Positions 1 through 8,647 of a stretch of DNA of 64,000 bases are shown here, piece after piece. The position numbers and the translations under genes were made by a program. This DNA is from Psychroserpens sp. Hel_I_66. GTDB lineage: Bacteria; Bacteroidota; Bacteroidia; Flavobacteriales; Flavobacteriaceae. The stretch lies in contig NZ_JUGU01000001.1 in the NCBI RefSeq assembly GCF_000799465.1, positions 992,001-1,056,000 of the forward strand. The letters run 5' to 3'. The notes beneath the pieces were generated by a model. It saw only the letters and a program-made list of their open reading frames with translations, did not search any database and had not been told where the DNA came from. Each line of letters begins with the position of its first letter. The first letter of the stretch is position 1.

Positions 1-1
1 C

Positions 2-748
2 AACCCGAAAATTGTGAATTATCTTCACAAAAAAACTGAATCGCGATTGGCAATCAAAATAGTCATCTCACAAGATAAAAACAAACTGCACAGTCTCATA
101 GAACTATTAAAGCACATTGGGAATGAGCCAGGAATTATATTCTGTAATTTTAGAGAAAGCATTGATGATGTAAGTGTTTTTCTTCGGAAAAATAATATTG
201 TTCATGCTTGTTTTTCAGGAGGCATGGAGCAGAGAGATCGGGAACAGGCACTTATAAAATTCAGGAATGGAACAAGTCAGTTGCTCGTTGCTACAGATTT
301 GGCTGCACGAGGTATAGACATTCCAGAAATGAAATTCATCATCCATTATGAATTACCTATTCACGAAGAAGAGTTCATTCATAGAAACGGAAGAACAGCT
401 CGTGTAAATGCTACAGGTACTGCATACGTAATCAAATGGAAAGATCAACTGTTACCCGATTTTATTGAATACACAGAGCCCATTGGCATCTCGGAAAAAG
501 CACCACATAAAAAGCAATATTGGGAAACCCTGTTCATTTCTGGAGGTAGACGAGATAAAATCTCAAAAGGCGATATCGCAGGTTTGTTTTTTAAACAAGG
601 CGGACTAAAAAAGGAGCAGTTAGGCACCATTGAACTAAAACCCGATTGTGCTTATGTTGCAGTTCCATTGGCTTTGGCAGATCAATTGGTTGGGTCTTTA
701 AATAATAGCAAATTGAAAAAGAAGAAGGTACGTATTTATGTGCTTTAG
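2..748 (+). CDS. DEAD-box RNA helicase, DbpA-like, C-terminal part (cut by the left edge)
   Basis: The frame is open to the left edge (codons NPKIV precede the first possible GTG start at 14), so this is the 3' part of a longer gene. The visible protein carries the second RecA-like helicase domain, with the motif V-like run ATDLAARGIDIP and the motif VI-like HRNGRTAR that contact ATP and RNA. The last 75 or so residues (from SGGRRDKISKGDIAGLF to the end) look like the RRM-fold DbpA RNA-binding domain, which in E. coli DbpA recognises 23S rRNA hairpin 92. Role by family: ATP-dependent RNA remodelling in 50S ribosome assembly. The DEAD motif itself lies outside the window. Helicase call is firm; the DbpA subtype rests on the C-terminal domain. 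Confidence 0.9.
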   Translation, partial: NPKIVNYLHKKTESRLAIKIVISQDKNKLHSLIELLKHIGNEPGIIFCNFRESIDDVSVFLRKNNIVHACFSGGMEQRDREQALIKFRNGTSQLLVATDLAARGIDIPEMKFIIHYELPIHEEEFIHRNGRTARVNATGTAYVIKWKDQLLPDFIEYTEPIGISEKAPHKKQYWETLFISGGRRDKISKGDIAGLFFKQGGLKKEQLGTIELKPDCAYVAVPLALADQLVGSLNNSKLKKKKVRIYVL

Positions 749-785
749 TTTTCTTTCTTCGGAAATATTGATGATTTAAACTCAA

Positions 786-1538
786 CTAGTTATCACGCAC
801 CAAAGGTCCTAAAACCTCCCAAACCGTATTGGCTACAATCTTATGTCCTTTTTCTGTAGGGTGAATGCCATCATTTTGGTTAAGTTCTGCGATGCCACCA
901 ACATCTTTTAAAATAAACGGGATAAATTCTAAATCATTTTTTTCTGCTAATTCGGAATACATGTCCTTGAACTCTGTTGTGTAATCCTGTCCCATATTAG
1001 GAGGTAATTGCATACCAGCTAAAATTATTTTTGTGTCTTCACTTTTTTGCTTTACAACATCTATAATGGCTTGTAAATTAGCTCGTGTTTCAGATAATGC
1101 GACACCTCGCAATCCATCGTTCGCACCAAGTTCTAATAGAAAAATGGCGATATCTTGTTTTAAGATCCAATCGATTCTACTTTTTCCACCTGCAGTTGTT
1201 TCTCCGCTTAATCCAGAATTAATAACCGTATAATTCAAACCTAAAGCATCTATTTTCTCCTGAAGTAAAGCAGGATAAGCATCGTCGGTATCGTCTAAAC
1301 CATAACCTGCAGTAATGCTATCTCCAAAACACAGAATGGTTTTGGTGGTTGTGCTTGCAGTTTCGGTTTGTTCTTTGTTTTCAGAATTATCTGCATTTTC
1401 AGTAGTTTCTGTTGTTTGTTTTGAATTCCCATTTCCGCAGGAAAACAGCAAAACCGCTAAAATAATATAACAAAACTTTAAGAATGTATCTCCAAATGAA
1501 GTCGGTAACTTTGCAGGAAATTGATTATGTTGAACCAT
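786..1538 (-). CDS. SGNH/GDSL arylesterase-lysophospholipase lipoprotein, TesA-like
   Basis: All four SGNH blocks are visible: block I with the nucleophile in FGDSITAGYG, block II Gly in GLSGETTAGG, block III GANDG, and block V DGIHPTEKGH with the catalytic Asp and His. The N-terminus has a hydrophobic stretch ending in LLFSC followed by G-N, a lipobox, so the mature protein is probably a lipoprotein; a Thr/Glu-rich linker (residues about 40-65) follows. Expected activity is hydrolysis of short acyl esters, thioesters or lysophospholipids in the periplasm. It is divergent from an ABC ATPase/permease pair with 26 bases between the starts, the same arrangement as tesA with ybbA-ybbP in proteobacteria. 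The ATG at 1538 is the only good start before the signal sequence. Confidence 0.9.
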   Translation of the reverse strand: MVQHNQFPAKLPTSFGDTFLKFCYIILAVLLFSCGNGNSKQTTETTENADNSENKEQTETASTTTKTILCFGDSITAGYGLDDTDDAYPALLQEKIDALGLNYTVINSGLSGETTAGGKSRIDWILKQDIAIFLLELGANDGLRGVALSETRANLQAIIDVVKQKSEDTKIILAGMQLPPNMGQDYTTEFKDMYSELAEKNDLEFIPFILKDVGGIAELNQNDGIHPTEKGHKIVANTVWEVLGPLVRDN

Positions 1539-1564
1539 AGATGTAAGCTGTCAAATTTATTTAA

Positions 1565-2260
1565 ATGAATACACCAAAGATATTAAAGATTACTGGTTTA
1601 GAGAAAACTTATACCAGCGGTAACAAAGAATTAACGGTTTTAAAGGACATCTCGTTTGATGTAGATCGCGGACAAACATTCTCAATCGTTGGTCCATCTG
1701 GAAGCGGTAAAACAACCTTACTCGGCTTATGTGCTGGATTAGACGAACCAAATGCTGGGAGCGTAGAATTATGCGGTCAAGATTTAAGCTCATTAAATGA
1801 GGACCAGCGAGCACAATTACGAAACAAGGAAGTCGGTTTTATATTTCAGAATTTTCAATTATTGCCAACACTTACAGCTTTAGAAAACGTGAGTGTTCCA
1901 TTAGAACTTCAAGGCGCTAAAGATGCAGTAAAACGCAGTTTAGAATTACTGGATAAAGTGGGCTTGGCAGATCGTGTGCATCATTATCCCTCACAATTAT
2001 CTGGAGGTGAGCAACAACGTGTTGCATTAGCGAGAGCTTTTGCAAATAGACCATCCATTTTGTTTGCAGATGAGCCAACAGGAAACCTGGATGAAGAAAC
2101 TGGCGAAAAGGTCATCAAATTATTGTTTGATCTTAATAAAGAAGCAGGTACAACTTTAGTTATTATTTCCCATGATTTAGATCTCGCGAACCGAACACAG
2201 CAAATACTGCGTTTAAAAGGCGGACAAATTTTAACCAATCAACCTACTTCCGTAGAATAA
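1565..2260 (+). CDS. ABC transporter ATP-binding protein, YbbA/LolD type
   Basis: This 231-aa nucleotide-binding subunit has Walker A GPSGSGKTT (residues 43-51), the Q-loop FQNFQLLP (about 94-101), the signature LSGGEQQ (145-151), Walker B ILFADE with DEPTGNLD (165-176), and the switch His in ISHD near residue 203. It belongs to the MacB/LolD/YbbA group, which powers FtsX-like permeases acting on lipids, lipoproteins or peptides rather than pumping a small solute. The permease gene begins 17 bases downstream, so the two are one operon. The divergent TesA-like esterase suggests a shared lipid-related role, as for YbbA-YbbP-TesA; that link is inference from gene order. Confidence 0.95.
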   Translation: MNTPKILKITGLEKTYTSGNKELTVLKDISFDVDRGQTFSIVGPSGSGKTTLLGLCAGLDEPNAGSVELCGQDLSSLNEDQRAQLRNKEVGFIFQNFQLLPTLTALENVSVPLELQGAKDAVKRSLELLDKVGLADRVHHYPSQLSGGEQQRVALARAFANRPSILFADEPTGNLDEETGEKVIKLLFDLNKEAGTTLVIISHDLDLANRTQQILRLKGGQILTNQPTSVE

Positions 2261-2277
2261 TAAGAGTGTAAATTACT

Positions 2278-4803
2278 ATGAATCAAACTACAAAATGGCT
2301 CTTCAAAATGGCTTGGCGTGATGCCAAAGCAAGTAAGGTGCGTTTGTTATTATTTATGAGTTCTATCGTTTTGGGTATCGCAGCTGTTGTATCCATTCAA
2401 TTGTTTAGTACCAACTTAAAAGACAATATCCAGCGTCAATCTAAAGTGTTAATGGGTGCTGATTATATCATCGATTCTAGGCAAGAACCTACAGAACGTG
2501 CGCAACAGATTATTGACTCTCTTAAGCCAAATGCTCAAGAAGTGAATTTTGTTTCCATGATAGCGTTTCCAAAAAATGGCGGTACTAAATTAGTAAAGGT
2601 TAGAGGCATTGAAGGAGCTTTTCCTTTCTACGGAAAAATGAACACACAACCTGTCACAGCTGCAATGAGTTACCAAGACTTAGGTGGAGCGTTGGTTGAT
2701 GCCACTTTATTACTTCAGTTTAATAATAAAGTAGGTGACTCTATTAAAATTGGTGAGCTGACTTTGCCTATTGTTGGTGCGTTAAAATCGATTCCTGGAA
2801 GCAATGCGATTTCCAGTTCTGTAGCACCTCCAATTGTGATTCCGTATCGATATATTGAAGATACAGAGCTTATACAATTTGGAAGCAGAAAGGAATATCA
2901 ATATTTCTATAAAACGAGTAATGATTTTGATCTTGCTGCTTTTGAAGAGATAATGGAGCCTAAACTCGATTTGGAAAATGCCGATTTAGATACACATACG
3001 AGCACCAGCAGACGGTTGGGAAGACGCTATGAAAATGTAGGCAAATTTTTAAACTTAGCTGCTTTTATAGCCTTGTTATTGGGTTGTATTGGGATAGCGA
3101 GCTCTGTACATATTTATATCAAAGAAAAATTAAAGTCGATTGCAGTCTTAAAATGTATGGGAGCATCGAGAAAGCAAAGTTTCTTGATTTTTCTAATTCA
3201 AATTTCAGGGATTGGGATTGTTGGAGGTTTGATAGGTTCTCTTATTGGTATTGGTTTGCAAGAGTTATTTCCGTATCTATTACAATCGTTTTTACCGTTT
3301 ACGGTTGAGATTAGTATTTCCTTTCTACCTGTTTTTGTTGGTGTACTTCTTGGTTTGTTCATGTCTGTATTATTCGCTTTACTGCCATTGATCAATACGT
3401 GGTACGTATCACCTTTGGAGGTTTTGCGTGTTGGTGAAAGTACGTCAAGAAGCTCAAAAAGAGCGCAGTTTATAGTTGGTGGCGCTATTTTAATATTTCT
3501 ACTAGTGTTTTCTTACACATTGTTAGAAGATTTAAAATATGCTTTAGGATTTGTATTGGCGACATCTGTAACCTTCGGTATTTTAGCGGGAATTGCGTTG
3601 TTATCAATGAAATTCATCCGCAGATTTTTCCCAAAACGTTTTGGCTTTGCTGCTCGCCTAAGTTTGTTAAATTTATTCAGACCCAACAATCAAACCGTTG
3701 TATTGGTTGTTGCCATTGGCTTAGGGACATTTTTAATCAGTACTTTGTATTTCACAAAAGATATTTTATTATCTAAAACTGAAGTTGCACAAACAGCAGA
3801 TTCTGCGAACATCATAATTCTGGATGTGCAAACAGATCAAAGAGAAGCTGTCGAAAAGCAAATACAACATCTTGAATTACCGGTTTTGGATAATATCCCA
3901 ATTGTGACCATGCGCATTCACAGTATTAAAAATCAATTTGTCAACAACATACGTCAAGATTCTACACGACAAATTAGAGGTTGGGTTTTGAATCATGAAT
4001 TTAGAACTACGTATCGCGATCATCTCACAACTTCCGAAGAAATTACAGCAGGAGAATGGACACCAGAGGCAAATACAAATGGAGCAATTCCCATTTCGTT
4101 ATCAGATAATTTAGCGTCTGATGCTAAATTGAATGTTGGAGACGAGATCGTTTTTAATGTGCAAGGCGTACTTATGGAAACCAAAGTGGGAAGCATTAGG
4201 GCAGTGGATTGGGCGCAAATAAAACCTAATTTCACGGTACTTTTTCCAAAAGGTGTTTTAGAGCAAGCGCCACAATTTAATGTTATTTCCACAGCAGTTC
4301 CAAATGAAAAAGAATCGGCAAAATTACAACGTGAATTGGTTTCTAACTTTCCAAATGTTACTGTGATTGACTTAAGACAAGTGTATACGGTTGTCGAGGA
4401 TATTTTAGATAAAGTCTCATGGATCATCAATTTCATGGCGTTTTTTAGCATTCTCACAGGTATTATAGTGTTAATTGGATCTGTAAGAACCAGCAAATAC
4501 CAACGCATCAAGGAATGTGTGCTTTTGCGAACATTAGGAGCACAAAACAAACAGATTTTAAAAATCTCTGCTCTAGAATACCTCTTTTTGGGCGTACTTG
4601 GCAGTTTGGTTGGGATTCTACTGGCTTTAATTGGCAGTCTAGGTTTGGCACTTTTAGTTTTCAACGAACCTTTTGTGCCATCCATAATTCCTTTTTTGGT
4701 GTTTCTACCAGGCATTAGTTTGCTGGTTGTCATTATTGGATTGAGCAACATTCAAACCGTTTTGCGAAGTTCTCCTTTAGAGGTTTTGAGACGAGAAGGG
4801 TAG
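2278..4803 (+). CDS. ABC transporter permease with two FtsX-like domains, YbbP type
   Basis: The 841-aa protein starts with one membrane helix (about residues 22-42) followed by a large MacB-like extracytoplasmic region. It then has an FtsX-like three-helix block at about 255-390 and a two-helix segment with its own cytoplasmic tail around 400-455. A second FtsX/MacB unit follows, with extracytoplasmic domain about 490-700 and helices at about 720-835. Both halves end with the conserved SPLEVLR motif. This duplicated layout and length match YbbP-family permeases rather than MacB (one unit). It pairs with the ATPase encoded 17 bases upstream. Substrate is not known; export or extraction of lipid or lipoprotein is a family-based guess. 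Confidence 0.93.
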   Translation: MNQTTKWLFKMAWRDAKASKVRLLLFMSSIVLGIAAVVSIQLFSTNLKDNIQRQSKVLMGADYIIDSRQEPTERAQQIIDSLKPNAQEVNFVSMIAFPKNGGTKLVKVRGIEGAFPFYGKMNTQPVTAAMSYQDLGGALVDATLLLQFNNKVGDSIKIGELTLPIVGALKSIPGSNAISSSVAPPIVIPYRYIEDTELIQFGSRKEYQYFYKTSNDFDLAAFEEIMEPKLDLENADLDTHTSTSRRLGRRYENVGKFLNLAAFIALLLGCIGIASSVHIYIKEKLKSIAVLKCMGASRKQSFLIFLIQISGIGIVGGLIGSLIGIGLQELFPYLLQSFLPFTVEISISFLPVFVGVLLGLFMSVLFALLPLINTWYVSPLEVLRVGESTSRSSKRAQFIVGGAILIFLLVFSYTLLEDLKYALGFVLATSVTFGILAGIALLSMKFIRRFFPKRFGFAARLSLLNLFRPNNQTVVLVVAIGLGTFLISTLYFTKDILLSKTEVAQTADSANIIILDVQTDQREAVEKQIQHLELPVLDNIPIVTMRIHSIKNQFVNNIRQDSTRQIRGWVLNHEFRTTYRDHLTTSEEITAGEWTPEANTNGAIPISLSDNLASDAKLNVGDEIVFNVQGVLMETKVGSIRAVDWAQIKPNFTVLFPKGVLEQAPQFNVISTAVPNEKESAKLQRELVSNFPNVTVIDLRQVYTVVEDILDKVSWIINFMAFFSILTGIIVLIGSVRTSKYQRIKECVLLRTLGAQNKQILKISALEYLFLGVLGSLVGILLALIGSLGLALLVFNEPFVPSIIPFLVFLPGISLLVVIIGLSNIQTVLRSSPLEVLRREG

Positions 4804-4975
4804 TGGCTTAAATAATTTTATAGATATTCTTTCTTCGGAAATGTGCAAGATTTCAAACCTGAACATCATTGAATTTTAATGGTAATCACTGTAAGACTTG
4901 GTTTCCAATTTCCGAAGGAAACAACCTAAAGTTGAGCCTCATTAAAATAGTTTGATTTTTAGTCTAAAAGTATAG

Positions 4976-5005
4976 TTGTTCATTTAATAATACATCGTAC
5001 TTTCG
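4976..5005 (+). promoter_or_regulatory. Possible Bacteroidota-type promoter before the J-domain gene
   Basis: TTG at 4976-4978 and TACTTTCG at 4998-5005 are separated by 19 bases, close to the flavobacterial pattern TTG-N17-23-TAnnTTTG with one mismatch in the -7 box. The start codon at 5027 follows by 21 bases. Confidence 0.35.
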
Positions 5006-5026
5006 CGCGCTCAAAATAGATTGGAA

Positions 5027-5467
5027 ATGAAACGCATAAATCAATATAAAAAACTCTTTGGAGTTGAAAACGACATCGAATTGAAAACGCTTAAAAAGAG
5101 TTATCGTGATTTGGTGAAGGAATGGCATCCTGATAAATTTCAAAACGGACACGAACTACAGGAAGAGGCTGAAATTCAAAGCAGGCAAATTATTGATGGT
5201 TACCATTTTTTGGTGAGTATCGCTCCCGAAACGATTGCTGCAAACCTTGAGGCCTACACCGAAACGATTACCAATTCTGGTATTGCCGATTACCAGCATA
5301 AGGGATTATTACTGGAAATCACTTTTATGGATGGTTCTGTTTACGAATATTTTGGGGTGACCAAACAAGTATTTATCAAAATGATCAATAGCGGTAAAAT
5401 CAACAGGTTTGCAAAGCGTGCCATTTACCCTAATTACGTTTATCGTCAATCGAAAAAAGTATTGTAA
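5027..5467 (+). CDS. J-domain protein with C-terminal KTSC domain
   Basis: Residues about 3-70 form a J-domain with the helix II/III loop HPD inside EWHPDKF, the motif that stimulates Hsp70 ATPase activity. The C-terminal 60 residues (ITFMDGSVYEYFGVTKQVF and onwards) resemble a KTSC domain, a small module of unclear function often tied to lysyl-tRNA synthetase fusions or nucleic-acid proteins. At 146 aa there is no Gly/Phe or zinc-finger region, so it is not a full DnaJ. I start it at the ATG at 5027; an upstream in-frame TTG at 5021 would add only two residues. Likely a specialised co-chaperone; partner unknown. It stands alone between the ABC operon and a minus-strand nucleotidase. Confidence 0.8.
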   Translation: MKRINQYKKLFGVENDIELKTLKKSYRDLVKEWHPDKFQNGHELQEEAEIQSRQIIDGYHFLVSIAPETIAANLEAYTETITNSGIADYQHKGLLLEITFMDGSVYEYFGVTKQVFIKMINSGKINRFAKRAIYPNYVYRQSKKVL

Positions 5468-5508
5468 ATAGGAGAGTGGCTGCTTTTATTTAGAGATTTT
5501 TTATCGAC

Positions 5509-6030
5509 TTATAAAAGGCGTTCTTCGATTTCCAACCAAGTGGATACTCTTTCATATCCGGAATCATTTATATTATGAGGGGATGTGAACAGTAGGGTTT
5601 CTCCTATGAAATTCTCTAAATTATACGTTCGGTCATCAATCAATACATCACCTCTCAAGATGAATTTATGACCGCACATAATGCGATGTTGCCAGTCTAT
5701 AAACGGAAAGTGTTCATCCAACCATTCGCTCTTTTCTTTTAGTGAATCTGGAAATTGTGTAGCTGCGGTTGCGATATACACGTCGTGCTTGTCACATAAT
5801 TTTCGCATCACCTCAATACTATCTTTTATAGGCTCCAAATCACGGAAAAAACCAAGTTGGTTAACGTGATCTCTAATACTTCCTTGATACGTTTCTGGTA
5901 CATTTTGCCACACCTCACCAGACGTGATGTGACTTAATGATAGTTCTTTTTTATGTTCTTGGTTATATAACTCAATGTGTTTGCCATATGTGTCTGCCAA
6001 CACATCGTCCATATCTACAAATATTGTCAT
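5509..6030 (-). CDS. 5'(3')-deoxyribonucleotidase, NT5C family (HAD fold)
   Basis: The N-terminus MTIFVDMDDVLADTYG is HAD motif I (nucleophile Asp and acid-base Asp in DMDDV). The later LIDDRTYNLENF supplies the motif IV acidic residues, and WLDEHFPF sits in the region typical of the cap. Length (173 aa) fits the NT5C type, which dephosphorylates deoxynucleoside monophosphates in the cytoplasm. The ATG at 6030 places the protein start directly at motif I; a longer TTG-initiated frame to 6075 adds a Lys-rich stretch with no family support and is not used. Single gene; the next minus-strand gene upstream is closed by a terminator at 6164-6194. Confidence 0.85.
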   Translation of the reverse strand: MTIFVDMDDVLADTYGKHIELYNQEHKKELSLSHITSGEVWQNVPETYQGSIRDHVNQLGFFRDLEPIKDSIEVMRKLCDKHDVYIATAATQFPDSLKEKSEWLDEHFPFIDWQHRIMCGHKFILRGDVLIDDRTYNLENFIGETLLFTSPHNINDSGYERVSTWLEIEERLL

Positions 6031-6163
6031 TGTTTTCTTTTTTGCGAAGTACTTAATAATTGAGTCAATAGCCAAAAAGTGACGTGATATTTAATATTTA
6101 TTTAATGTTTTGAGATCTTCTGACATTTTTATAATTCACAAAACCTCAAACTATATAAAATAA

Positions 6164-6194
6164 AAAGCCCGAAACTTTAAATTTTACGGGCTTT
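6164..6194 (-). terminator. Rho-independent terminator of the DJ-1/PfpI gene
   Basis: AAAGCCCG (6164-6171) pairs with CGGGCTTT (6187-6194); on the minus strand the hairpin runs into a T-rich tract. It lies 22 bases past the stop codon at 6216. Confidence 0.8.
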
Positions 6195-6215
6195 AGAAAT
6201 GATATTATTTTTAGT

Positions 6216-6893
6216 CTATTTTAAACTATCCAAAAGCATTTCAGCAACTTTCTCTGATGATGCTGGGTTTTGTCCGGTAATAAGATTTCCATCTTTTAGA
6301 GCATAAACCGCCCAATCTTCTTTTTTAGAATAGATGCCTCCATTGTTTTTAAGCATATCTTCTACCAAAAAAGGAACAACATCTTTTAGACCGACTGCTT
6401 CTTCTTCAGAATTTGTAAATCCAGTTACTTTTTTACCTTTCACTAATGGATTACCATCTGTGTCTTTCACATTTTTCAATGCTGCTGGTGCATGACACAC
6501 AAAAGCAACTGGTTTATTTTGTCTATTGAAATTCTCAATAAGAGCAATAGATTTTGAATCTTCTGCCAAATCCCATAACGGACCGTGACCACCTGGATAA
6601 AATACTGCATCAAAATCGTCTGGATTCATATTTGCAAGAACTTTTGTGTTTTCAATACGTTTTTGAGCTTCTTCGTCTTTGTCAAAACGTTTTGTAGCGT
6701 CTGTAGCTGCATCTGGTGAATCGCTACTTGGGTCAATTGGTGCTTTACCACCTTTTGGTGTTGCAATAGTGATATGTGCGCCTTTATCTAAAAGTGTGTA
6801 ATACGGGTTTGCGAATTCCTCTACCCAAAATCCTGTTTTTTTGCCTGTATCTCCTAGTTTGTCGTGAGATGTTAGTACGAATAATACGTTCAT
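6216..6893 (-). CDS. DJ-1/PfpI family protein, Hsp31/glyoxalase III-like
   Basis: This 225-aa protein has the DJ-1/PfpI nucleophile elbow AFVCHAPAAL with Cys133 followed by His134, the upstream acidic residue in WVEEF (Glu25/Glu26), and PGGHG near 100-104 that builds the oxyanion side. The N-terminal run of residues and length match the class 1 amidotransferase-like group that includes yeast Hsp31 and bacterial HchA relatives, which act on methylglyoxal or as stress chaperones. It follows an MDR reductase and a TIP30-like reductase on the same strand, which suggests response to reactive carbonyl or electrophile stress. A perfect palindrome lies 30 bases upstream of the start (6923-6943) and could be an operator. 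Confidence 0.88.
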   Translation of the reverse strand: MNVLFVLTSHDKLGDTGKKTGFWVEEFANPYYTLLDKGAHITIATPKGGKAPIDPSSDSPDAATDATKRFDKDEEAQKRIENTKVLANMNPDDFDAVFYPGGHGPLWDLAEDSKSIALIENFNRQNKPVAFVCHAPAALKNVKDTDGNPLVKGKKVTGFTNSEEEAVGLKDVVPFLVEDMLKNNGGIYSKKEDWAVYALKDGNLITGQNPASSEKVAEMLLDSLK

Positions 6894-6922
6894 TGTTTTA
6901 TGTTTTTTTGTTTGTTTTTCTT

Positions 6923-6943
6923 CTTCTGAAATTATTTCAGAAG
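6923..6943. promoter_or_regulatory. Perfect inverted repeat upstream of the DJ-1/PfpI gene
   Basis: CTTCTGAAA (6923-6931), spacer TTA, TTTCAGAAG (6935-6943). On the minus strand it lies between the end of the MDR reductase and the start of the DJ-1 gene, with no T-tract after it in that direction, so an operator or mRNA structure is more likely than a terminator. Confidence 0.45.
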
Positions 6944-6975
6944 GGATAATCTCTTTTTTATTATTACAAGAGTAG

Positions 6976-7974
6976 TTAAACCTTAACTACCATTTTTCCT
7001 TTGTTTTTTCCGTCGAATAAATCAATAAATGCCTGCGGAATATTCTCAAATCCCTCAACAATAGTTTCAGAATAAGTTAGTTTTCCATCTCCAAGCCATG
7101 TGGATAGTTGTTTGATGGCATCTGGAAATTTATCTTCAAAATTAGAAACAATAAATCCTTGCATCAATGCGCTGTTCTTAATTAAAAACGGACGAACACT
7201 AACACTAGTTGGAACCTCTGTATTATTGTAAACCGCAATGGCACCACAATTAATTGTTCTCGCAAATTTGTTGATGTTGAATAATACAGCATCAGAAATT
7301 TCACCTCCAACATTGTCAAAATAGACATCAACACCATTTGGTGCTGCTTCTTTTATGGCAGCTTTCATATCGTTAGTTGTTTTGTAATTGATACCTGCAT
7401 CAAAGCCAAATTTAGATTTTAGCATGTCTATTTTTTCATCTGTTCCTGCAATGCCAATGACTCTTAATCCAAGAATTTTTCCAATTTGTCCAACAACACT
7501 ACCCACAGCTCCTGCAGCACCAGAGACCACTAATGTTTCTCCTTCTTTGGGCTTTCCAATTTCGGTTAAACCTAAATAGGCTGTTAAACCTGTCATACCT
7601 AAAATACCCAAATAGGCACTTAAATCTGCTTTTGATGGATCTACTTTATGAAGTTCTTCACCTTTTGAAACTTGTTTTGTTTTCCAATCTAATCTTCCAG
7701 ATACGTAATCACCTTCACTGAATTTTTCATTTTTAGATTCAATTACTTTAGCGATAATACCAGAATGAATAGGTTTATCCAATTCAAAAGGTTCCACATA
7801 CGATTTTGCGTCGCTCATTCTTCCTCTTAAATAAGGATCTACTGAAACGTAAAGCGTTTCTAAGAGCATTTCACCGTCTGTAATTGTAAGCTCTTTATCT
7901 TCTTTTATGAATTCAAAATCTGAAATTGAGGGCTTTCCTTTTGGTCTATGTTTTAATAAAATAGTATGTATCAT
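6976..7974 (-). CDS. NADP-dependent oxidoreductase, MDR superfamily (CurA/YncB, LTB4DH-like)
   Basis: The 332-aa chain has the zinc-free MDR layout: a GroES-like N-terminal domain with VDPYLRGRM, then a Rossmann domain opening with VVSGAAGAVGSVVGQIGKILG (about residues 148-168). It ends with the NKGKMVVKV tail typical of the CurA/LTB4 12-hydroxydehydrogenase group. These enzymes reduce the double bond of alpha,beta-unsaturated ketones and aldehydes with NADPH. No zinc-binding Cys cluster is present, consistent with that group. The TIP30-like gene lies 10 bases upstream on the same strand, so the two are probably co-transcribed; the DJ-1 gene follows 82 bases downstream. Confidence 0.92.
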   Translation of the reverse strand: MIHTILLKHRPKGKPSISDFEFIKEDKELTITDGEMLLETLYVSVDPYLRGRMSDAKSYVEPFELDKPIHSGIIAKVIESKNEKFSEGDYVSGRLDWKTKQVSKGEELHKVDPSKADLSAYLGILGMTGLTAYLGLTEIGKPKEGETLVVSGAAGAVGSVVGQIGKILGLRVIGIAGTDEKIDMLKSKFGFDAGINYKTTNDMKAAIKEAAPNGVDVYFDNVGGEISDAVLFNINKFARTINCGAIAVYNNTEVPTSVSVRPFLIKNSALMQGFIVSNFEDKFPDAIKQLSTWLGDGKLTYSETIVEGFENIPQAFIDLFDGKNKGKMVVKV

Positions 7975-7984
7975 GTGTTTGATT

Positions 7985-8647
7985 TTAATTTTTTCCTAAC
8001 GTATTAATTTGTTGTGAAGTCACGACAACCGCATTTTTTTCTTTTGTATTGGCTAAATAAATCATGGTATTGGCTATAGTTTCTGCCTCATTGATTTTGT
8101 AGGCCCTAAGTGGTCCAAAAAATAATGGCTGAACTAATTTTAAAACCGATAAACCAATCTTTTCCAACGTTCTTTTTTCGTCTCTATCACCACCAATTAG
8201 TGATGGTCTTAAAATATAAGTGAATTCAATAAGTTCATCCAAAACACCTTCTTCCATTTGACCTTTGATTTTAGTGTAAAACGTGCTACTTGATGCGTCA
8301 GCTCCTAAAGCAGATATTACTAGAAAGGTGTGTATTCCATTTTTTTTAGCAAGCGCTGCAGCAGCTACAGGAATCCCACAATCAATCTTTTTGTAAAGTT
8401 CTTTATTTGGAGTTTTTGCTTTGGTTGTGCCTATACAGCAAAACACTTCATCTGCAGTAAATTCATCTTTAAATTGCTCAATATTTAAAAGGTCTCCTAT
8501 GTACTGTGATACTTTAGGATATACATCTTTAATTTTAGACCTTGAAAACAGTTTTATAGAACTGTAACGGTCGTCAACACTTAGTTTTTTTAGCACACAG
8601 CTTCCCGTAAGTCCTGTGGCTCCTAATATAATTGCTGTTTTGTTCAT
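7985..8647 (-). CDS. NAD(P)-binding Rossmann protein, TIP30/HTATIP2-like
   Basis: The protein (220 aa) begins with the extended-SDR nucleotide-binding motif ILGATGLTGSCVLKKL (GxxGxxG), followed by FSRSK at the end of beta-2, which fits NADPH preference. DEVFCCIGTTKAKT and the central FLVISALGAD with FYTKIKGQMEE (YxxxK) match the atypical SDR group containing human TIP30. Substrate unknown. It is the first gene of a probable minus-strand group with the MDR reductase (10-base gap) and the DJ-1 protein. A 541-base gap with no recognisable gene lies upstream. Confidence 0.85.
   Translation of the reverse strand: MNKTAIILGATGLTGSCVLKKLSVDDRYSSIKLFSRSKIKDVYPKVSQYIGDLLNIEQFKDEFTADEVFCCIGTTKAKTPNKELYKKIDCGIPVAAAALAKKNGIHTFLVISALGADASSSTFYTKIKGQMEEGVLDELIEFTYILRPSLIGGDRDEKRTLEKIGLSVLKLVQPLFFGPLRAYKINEAETIANTMIYLANTKEKNAVVVTSQQINTLGKN

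Noticed and set aside
4020..4751. 243-aa open frame on the minus strand
   Set aside because: It lies entirely inside the FtsX-like permease on the plus strand, has no recognisable domain, and its composition is that of a complementary-strand shadow.
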